Below, in pieces: positions 6,393-10,677 of a DNA stretch of 10,677 bases. The translations under genes were made by a program, and so were the position numbers. Within the stretch, counting starts at the first letter, position 1. Each line of letters starts with the position of its first letter. The notes beneath the pieces were generated by a model. That model did no database searches. It was not told where the DNA came from and saw nothing but the letters and a program-made list of their open reading frames with translations. The DNA is from Treponema sp. (GTDB lineage Bacteria > Spirochaetota > Spirochaetia > Treponematales > Breznakiellaceae), in assembly GCA_031263435.1 (NCBI GenBank), contig JAISFT010000143.1:1-10677 (forward strand), given 5' to 3'.

Positions 6393-6397
6393 CAGTT

Positions 6398-6868
6398 ATG
6401 AACAACCTCAACAGCATCCTTATCGAGGGAAACCTTGTGCGGGATCCCCTCTTGCGTTCCACCCCCAAAGGAACCCCGGTGTGCAGCTTTACCCTGGCTT
6501 CCAACCGTTTCTTTAAACAGGATACCGGGTTGGAAAAGGAAGTGGGGTTCTTCGACGTGGAGAGCTGGTCGAAACTGGCTGAACATTGTTACAACCAGGG
6601 CCGCAAAGGCCGGGGTGTGCGGGTAGTGGGGCGGCTTAAGCAGGACCGTTGGAGCGGCGCCGATGGAAAGCCCCATTCCCGGGTTGCCATTGTGGCGGAG
6701 CATGTGGAATTCCGCCCGGAATTCCGGCGCGAAAACGTTCCCGTTGCCAGTAACCCTGCGGCGGATACTTTTACCGAGGGCATGGACCAGGACGATGAAT
6801 TTGCCAGCCTGGAAGCAGGAATGACCGCTATGGCCGTAGCCGAAGCCCAGGAGGAAGTTAGTTTCTAG
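6398..6868 (+). CDS. ssb: Single-stranded DNA-binding protein SSB
   Basis: The 156 residues are of usual SSB length. Residues 1 to about 107 are the OB fold, with the family pattern NSILIEGNLVRDP, CSFTLASNRFF, FFDVESWSKLAE and GRGVRVVGRLKQDRW. SSB coats single-stranded DNA in replication, repair and recombination, normally as a tetramer. The linker (about 108-130) is short, and the acidic tail ends EAQEEVSF. The last Phe is present, but the typical D-D-D-I-P-F peptide that binds partner proteins is only partly kept. The gene is not flanked by rpsF, rpsR or rplI, the usual bacterial neighbours. It has a strong ribosome site and a structured leader, so expression may be controlled after transcription starts. 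It converges with galK. Confidence 0.95.
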   Translation: MNNLNSILIEGNLVRDPLLRSTPKGTPVCSFTLASNRFFKQDTGLEKEVGFFDVESWSKLAEHCYNQGRKGRGVRVVGRLKQDRWSGADGKPHSRVAIVAEHVEFRPEFRRENVPVASNPAADTFTEGMDQDDEFASLEAGMTAMAVAEAQEEVSF

Positions 6869-6880
6869 TGGTTGAAATGC

Positions 6881-6912
6881 AGCCCCGGATCTGCGGGAGG
6901 TTTTCCGGGGCT
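6881..6912. terminator. Inverted repeat at the ssb/galK convergent junction, possible bidirectional terminator
   Basis: AGCCCCGG (6881-6888) pairs with CCGGGGCT (6905-6912), an 8-bp perfect GC-rich stem with a 16-nt loop. It sits between the stop codons of two convergent genes, where a shared terminator is expected. There is no T-tract after either arm, so it may instead protect 3' ends or need Rho. Confidence 0.45.
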
Positions 6913-6922
6913 CCCCGGCAGC

Positions 6923-8311
6923 TTAGGGCTGTGTTAGTTCTACTAATCCCCGGGGCCGGATAGACATGACGAATACGGGGCTGGGACCGGAACCGGTGTA
7001 ACCCAGGGCGCTGTGCATCCAGGCGGTGTAGGCTTCCGCCTCGTCCTGGGGCAGGAATGCCTGGATAACCCCCGCAAAGCCGCCGCCATGTACCCGGCAG
7101 GCTGCCCGCCGGACGCCGTCGTTAAGGCCCCGTTCCCGGAAAAATGCCTCCGTAAAGCCAAGGCACAGGGGAATATTCTGCGCTTTGGGATCTCCCTGGG
7201 GAACTACTACATTTTGCAAAAACTTGTATGACGAATCCCCCGATTCCTGTATCAGGCTTAAAAAGCCGGGGAAGTTGTTTTCTTTAAGGGCCTTTATTTC
7301 ATCATCGACCCGCCGGTTCTCCTGAATAAAATGAAGGGCCCGCAGGACGGCGCGATCCCCGCAGCGGGAACGCAGTGCGGGAAGCTGTTGAAGAATATCG
7401 ACCGTGTTAATGCCCCGGAGCACTTCCCTGCCGAAAAAGGCGGCGACACTTTTCATCTCGTTTGGAATTGCCGAATATTCACCACTCAGGTTGGCATGGC
7501 TGCCGCCGGTATCTACCAGAACCAGGGCGTAATGCCGGGAGGCAAAATCAAAGGGGATCCGTTCCAGCACCGGGGCGGAAGGATTTTCAAAATCAATGCC
7601 CGCCAGTCCTCCTGCTCCGCAGGCCATCTGATCCAGCAGGCCCGATCCCTTGCCCCAGTACTTGTTTTCCCCGTACTGGCCCATGAGCGCCAGTTTTTCT
7701 ACCGGCAGGTTCCCGTCGTTGTACAGGGAGGAGAGGATGCCGCCGATAAGCATTTCAAAGGCAGCGGAGGAACTGAGACCCGAACCGGGCAGGACCCGGC
7801 TGTCAATACAGGCGGCGAATCCCCCCAGCGCAAAGGGGCTGTTCCCTGTAAGGGCAGGGTTTTTGAATCCCGCGGCAATACCCCGGACCAGGGCCGCAGA
7901 ACCCTGTTCCCCCGGCACAGGGGAAAGATCCCCCGCCACATCAATGGAATAGTCTTCCCCATAGCTCCTGTCGTAAATGTGGATAAGGTTATCGCCGGTT
8001 TTGGCGGCAACGGCTGCACAGTCAAGCTGGATGCTTGCAGCCAGCACCTTGCCGTGGTTGTGGTCCGTATGGTTCCCGCCTATTTCGCTGCGGCCGGGGG
8101 AACTGAAGATTCTCAGATTCCCTGTGGCGCCGCCGAAGCGTTCGATAAACTGTTCCACCAAATCGGTATAACGTTTCTGCTGCCCGGTAAAAATTGCGTC
8201 CCCCGGACCGTATAATTCGGCAAAGAGCCCGCGGATTTCCGGGGATTTCAACAAATCCGGCGCCCGATCCCCGGGGATTCCCCGCTGTCCTTCAGCCCCT
8301 ATTCCGCTCAT
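6923..8311 (-). CDS. galK: Galactokinase (GHMP kinase family)
   Basis: GalK phosphorylates alpha-D-galactose to galactose-1-phosphate with ATP, the first committed Leloir step, in the cytoplasm. The protein has 462 residues, longer than the about 380-390 of E. coli GalK, mostly from about 45 extra N-terminal residues. Motif 1 is SPGRSEIGGNHTDHNHG (71-87), the variant form of the classical GRVNLIGEHTDYN signature. Motif 2 is PGSGLSSSAAFE (175-186). The catalytic base is probably D227 in GLLDQMACG. Motif 3 is RVHGGGFAGVIQAF (406-419). The start is ATG 8311, not the TTG at 8326, because GGGAGG lies at the right distance before it. That ATG overlaps the galE stop as ATGA, so the two genes are translationally coupled. 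No galT is visible. It belongs to the GGNHTDH-type galactokinases; galactose specificity is likely but not proven. Confidence 0.92.
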   Translation of the reverse strand: MSGIGAEGQRGIPGDRAPDLLKSPEIRGLFAELYGPGDAIFTGQQKRYTDLVEQFIERFGGATGNLRIFSSPGRSEIGGNHTDHNHGKVLAASIQLDCAAVAAKTGDNLIHIYDRSYGEDYSIDVAGDLSPVPGEQGSAALVRGIAAGFKNPALTGNSPFALGGFAACIDSRVLPGSGLSSSAAFEMLIGGILSSLYNDGNLPVEKLALMGQYGENKYWGKGSGLLDQMACGAGGLAGIDFENPSAPVLERIPFDFASRHYALVLVDTGGSHANLSGEYSAIPNEMKSVAAFFGREVLRGINTVDILQQLPALRSRCGDRAVLRALHFIQENRRVDDEIKALKENNFPGFLSLIQESGDSSYKFLQNVVVPQGDPKAQNIPLCLGFTEAFFRERGLNDGVRRAACRVHGGGFAGVIQAFLPQDEAEAYTAWMHSALGYTGSGPSPVFVMSIRPRGLVELTQP

Positions 8312-9273
8312 TGGTACACCTCCCAACTGGTGCGAATAATAGTATCAATGTGGGAATGTTCCGCCTTCCAGTTCATGGCTGCAAGGGCCAGGTCCGATGA
8401 CGCGGTAAGCTTTGCGGGATCCCCGGGCCGCCGGTCTGTTATCGTTACCGGTATGTCCCTGCCGGTAATCCGCCGGGCCGCCTCTATTACTTCCGTTACC
8501 GAAGTACCCTTTCCGGTCCCCAGGTTGACGGTAAGGCTCTGCCCTTTTTGCATGATATATTCCAGGGCCTTTACATGGGCGGCGGCCAGGTCGCTTACAT
8601 GGATATAATCGCGGATACAGGTGCCGTCCGGGGTATCGTAATCGCTGCCATAGACCTGCATTGATTTTCGGATACCCGCGGCCGCTTCCATGATAATGGG
8701 AACAAGATTCGCCGGGGTAAGTTCCTTTCCCCGAATCCGGCCCTTTACATCGTAGCCGGCGGCATTAAAATACCGGAGCCGTGCGGAGCGGATTCCCCGC
8801 AGTTTGTCGTACCAGCCCAGGAACCGTTCAATTTCAAGTTTGGTAAAACCGTAGTAGTTTTCCGGATTTACCGGGTGCTTTTCGTCAATCGGGATATATT
8901 CCGGTTCCCCGTAAACCGCGGCGCTGGAAGAAAAAACAATGTTTTTAATTCCTGCCTCCGATGCGGCGTTCAGGATATTAAGGGTACCGCTTATGTTGTT
9001 GCGCGAGTATTTTTCCGGCGCAACCATCGATTCCCCCGCGGCCTTAAACGCGGCTAGGTGGATAAGGGCGTCAAATTTCCCGCTTCCCATGGCCCGGCGC
9101 AGGGCCTGGTAATCCATAATGTCCCCGTAGATAAATTCCGCCTCCGGGAAAAGATTTTCCCGGAGCCCCGCGGAAAGATTATCAAACACCGATGCCTGGC
9201 AGCCCTGGTCAAGCAGTTCCCTGGTTACATGGCTCCCGATATAACCGGCGCCGCCGATAATTAGTACGTTCAT
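8308..9273 (-). CDS. galE: UDP-glucose 4-epimerase
   Basis: GalE interconverts UDP-galactose and UDP-glucose with bound NAD in the cytoplasm. It closes the Leloir pathway and also supplies UDP-galactose for glycan synthesis. The 321 residues show the extended short-chain dehydrogenase plan: NAD-binding GGAGYIGSH (7-15), D31 in VFDNLSAG, GDIMD (50-54), HLAAFKAAGESM (72-83), catalytic S117 in FSSSAAVYG, and Y141-x-x-x-K145 in NYYGFTK. RYFNAAG (167-173), RDYIHVSDLA (221-230) and NLGTGKGTSVTEV (250-262) are standard GalE blocks. Length is slightly below E. coli GalE (338). ATG 9273 is chosen over upstream codons because GGAGG and AGGAGG stand directly before it and the Rossmann strand begins at its second residue. 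It is 34 bp after pheS and overlaps galK by the ATGA junction. Confidence 0.96.
   Translation of the reverse strand: MNVLIIGGAGYIGSHVTRELLDQGCQASVFDNLSAGLRENLFPEAEFIYGDIMDYQALRRAMGSGKFDALIHLAAFKAAGESMVAPEKYSRNNISGTLNILNAASEAGIKNIVFSSSAAVYGEPEYIPIDEKHPVNPENYYGFTKLEIERFLGWYDKLRGIRSARLRYFNAAGYDVKGRIRGKELTPANLVPIIMEAAAGIRKSMQVYGSDYDTPDGTCIRDYIHVSDLAAAHVKALEYIMQKGQSLTVNLGTGKGTSVTEVIEAARRITGRDIPVTITDRRPGDPAKLTASSDLALAAMNWKAEHSHIDTIIRTSWEVYQ
8318..8324 (-). promoter_or_regulatory. galK Shine-Dalgarno inside the end of galE
   Basis: On the minus strand GGGAGGTGTACCAATGA places GGGAGGT 6 nt before the galK ATG, within the last Trp-Glu-Val codons of galE. It decides the galK start and supports stop-start coupling through the ATGA overlap at 8308-8311. 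Confidence 0.85.
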
Positions 9274-9307
9274 CCTCCGCTCCTCCTGCCCCTGTTCCCC
9301 GGATTCA

Positions 9308-10677
9308 CTATAGCGCCGTTTCTTTGGTCCGCCTGAGCCGGACATTTTCGATATCGTAACTGAACAATTCCCGCAGATCGTTGAGGCCCAGGGCCATCAG
9401 GGCCATGCGGTCGATGCCAAGCCCCCAGGCCGCCACCGGGACCTGTACCCCCAGGGAAGAAGTTACCTCCGGCCGGAAGATGCCGGAACCGCCGAGTTCA
9501 AACCAGCCCAGCACCGGGTGGCGGATATGGACTTCTACCGAGGGCTCCGTAAAGGGGAAGTAGCCGGGGACGTACTTTACTTCCTGGGCCCCCGCCACCT
9601 CCAGGGCGAACATCTCCAGCATCCCCAGCAGGGTGCGGAGGTTCACATCCTCCCCCAGGACAATTCCTTCGGTCTGGTAAAAGTCCGAAAGGTGGGTGGC
9701 GTCCACCCGGTCGTAGCGGAAACAGTGGACAATGCCGAAGTACTTGCCGGGGATCTTGGCCCTGGGCAGGGTCTTGGCGGACAGTACCGTCCCCTGGCTC
9801 CGCAGGATAAGGCGGCGGGTAAAGTCCCGGTCAAAGTTGTAGTTCCAGCCCCGGCTCCCGGTGTTGCCGCCGTTTTCGTGGGCTGCGGCCACGTTGGAAA
9901 GCCAGGGCTCCTCAATGGTTCCGGCCTGGTCAGGGTCGGTAATGCGGTACACATCGTGGATATCCCGGGCGGAGTGGAACTGGGGCATAAAGAGGGCGTC
10001 GGAATTCCAGAATTCCGTTTCCACCAGGGGGCCGTCGAACTCCTCGAAGCCCAGGGAGCAGAGCTTGTCCTTTACATCTTCCAGGAACCTGGCGTAGGGG
10101 TTGCTGCGGCCGGGAATAAGCCGGGCCGGGGGAACCTTGACGTTGTAGGAACGGAAGTTCCTGCCCTTCCAGGCCCCGGATTCCAGCAGTTCCGTTGTCA
10201 GGGTCCCAATCTCGTCCCCGGTAAGCCCTGCGGAGCGCAGGGCCGCGGCCGCCGCTTCCCCCCCGGCGCTGAGGCCGAAGATCACCGTCTCCCGCTCGGC
10301 CTCCCTAAAAGCCGCGCCCGCGGCCCCCCGTTTTCTGGCAAGGCCCCCCGCCATAAGGGCCCGTTCCGCTTCGGAAAGATCGTCCAGGGAAAGAACCGCC
10401 CCCTCCGCGGCCCCCCGGTCCAGAAGACCGCGGACCAGGGCCAGATGTTCGGCGGCGGGACCCCGCCTGGGCCTGCCGTTTTCCAGATCCTCCGCAGGCA
10501 GGGCCGAAAAGACCCGCTTGTCCCCGTCCATAGACAGGACCCCCAGCCTGGAAAGCCCCCCAAAGGCGCTTCCCACATCCTTGTTGTCCAGTTTGAGGGT
10601 GGCCGCTATCTCCGGGAGCCGCAGACCGCCGCTAATGCGGACCAGCTCGATGATCCGCTCCTCCGCCGTCCCCTTTT
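9308..10677 (-). CDS. pheS: Phenylalanyl-tRNA synthetase alpha subunit, archaeal/eukaryotic type (5' end beyond the window)
   Basis: PheS is the catalytic subunit of the alpha2beta2 enzyme that charges tRNA-Phe. The frame stays open to the right edge; 455 residues are visible and only a short N-terminal piece should be missing, as the winged-helix start (TAEERIIELVRISGG, about visible residues 3-17) is present. The GTG at 10576 is internal. The N-terminal region holds helix-turn-helix-like folds as in archaeal PheS, in place of the bacterial coiled-coil arm. Class II motif 2 is HCFRYDRVDATHLSDFYQ (visible 317-334) and motif 3 is AAWGLGIDRMALMALG (415-430). FRPEVTSSLGV and HENGGNTGSRGW are archaeal-type blocks. 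The usual LRTHT block reads LRSQGT (9788-9805). Spirochaetes are known to have this transferred form. pheT is not next to it downstream; galE is. Confidence 0.95.
   Translation of the reverse strand, partial: KGTAEERIIELVRISGGLRLPEIAATLKLDNKDVGSAFGGLSRLGVLSMDGDKRVFSALPAEDLENGRPRRGPAAEHLALVRGLLDRGAAEGAVLSLDDLSEAERALMAGGLARKRGAAGAAFREAERETVIFGLSAGGEAAAAALRSAGLTGDEIGTLTTELLESGAWKGRNFRSYNVKVPPARLIPGRSNPYARFLEDVKDKLCSLGFEEFDGPLVETEFWNSDALFMPQFHSARDIHDVYRITDPDQAGTIEEPWLSNVAAAHENGGNTGSRGWNYNFDRDFTRRLILRSQGTVLSAKTLPRAKIPGKYFGIVHCFRYDRVDATHLSDFYQTEGIVLGEDVNLRTLLGMLEMFALEVAGAQEVKYVPGYFPFTEPSVEVHIRHPVLGWFELGGSGIFRPEVTSSLGVQVPVAAWGLGIDRMALMALGLNDLRELFSYDIENVRLRRTKETAL

Noticed and set aside
6251..6397. 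Upstream in-frame extension of SSB from a TTG
   Set aside because: The extension is unlike any SSB N-terminus, and GGAGG stands 5 nt before the ATG at 6398.
7331..8215. 294-codon open frame on the plus strand opposite galK
   Set aside because: It lies fully antisense to a well-supported galactokinase, has no ribosome site, and its translation is low-complexity Gly/Arg/Pro sequence, as expected of a shadow frame in GC-rich DNA.
9274..9345. Longer galE starting at 9345
   Set aside because: The extra 24 residues overlap pheS, are charged and low-complexity, and the strong ribosome site points to ATG 9273.
1..10677. CRISPR arrays, tRNA or rRNA genes, insertion sequences, phage or defence genes
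   Set aside because: No spaced direct repeats, cloverleaf sequences, transposase motifs or terminal inverted repeats were found by reading both strands.

Overview
The window looks like chromosomal DNA of a GC-rich spirochaete, most likely a Treponema of the gut or termite-gut type. This is inferred, not proven. The PheS is of the archaeal/eukaryotic type that spirochaetes are known to carry in place of the bacterial form, and the SSB reads like treponemal SSBs as I remember them. No transposase, integrase, CRISPR array, tRNA or rRNA was seen, and gene order looks like ordinary core and metabolic sequence.

Layout from left to right. (1) Bases 1-974, plus strand: the 3' part of a GH95 alpha-L-fucosidase-like gene. 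(2) Bases 1023-1778, minus strand: a secreted staphylococcal-nuclease-like protein with a Cys/His module, convergent with the GH95 gene. (3) A 48-bp divergent gap, then a plus-strand pair at 1827-4192: an M20 metallopeptidase of the PM20D1/carboxypeptidase S type, followed after 5 bp by a cation diffusion facilitator (CDF) transporter with an unusual TM5 metal site. (4) Bases 4238-6148, plus strand: a 636-residue protein I do not recognise, with its own promoter-like sequence and an intrinsic terminator. (5) A 249-bp non-coding stretch at 6149-6397 with clear RNA-structure potential, leading into ssb (6398-6868). (6) A convergent junction, then a minus-strand run pheS-galE-galK that reads from the right edge back to 6923.

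Function. GalE and GalK are two Leloir-pathway enzymes and are tightly coupled, with an ATGA start/stop overlap. pheS lies 34 bp upstream of galE on the same strand, so it may be co-transcribed. The fucosidase-like enzyme and the galactose genes both suit an organism that feeds on plant or host glycans. The remaining genes are housekeeping or stand alone.

The most interesting signals are not new protein families. First, three genes (the nuclease, the M20 peptidase and the unknown protein) lack a Shine-Dalgarno sequence, and each has a TATACT hexamer only 6-8 nt before its start codon. That spacing predicts leaderless mRNAs. ssb, galE and galK, by contrast, have strong Shine-Dalgarno sites. 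Second, the ssb leader has a nested inverted repeat of about 55 nt and an 11-bp hairpin with a GNRA-type loop directly before the ribosome binding site. Third, the GH95 and CDF proteins each differ from their family at a position expected to be functional. I found no convincing new multi-gene system.
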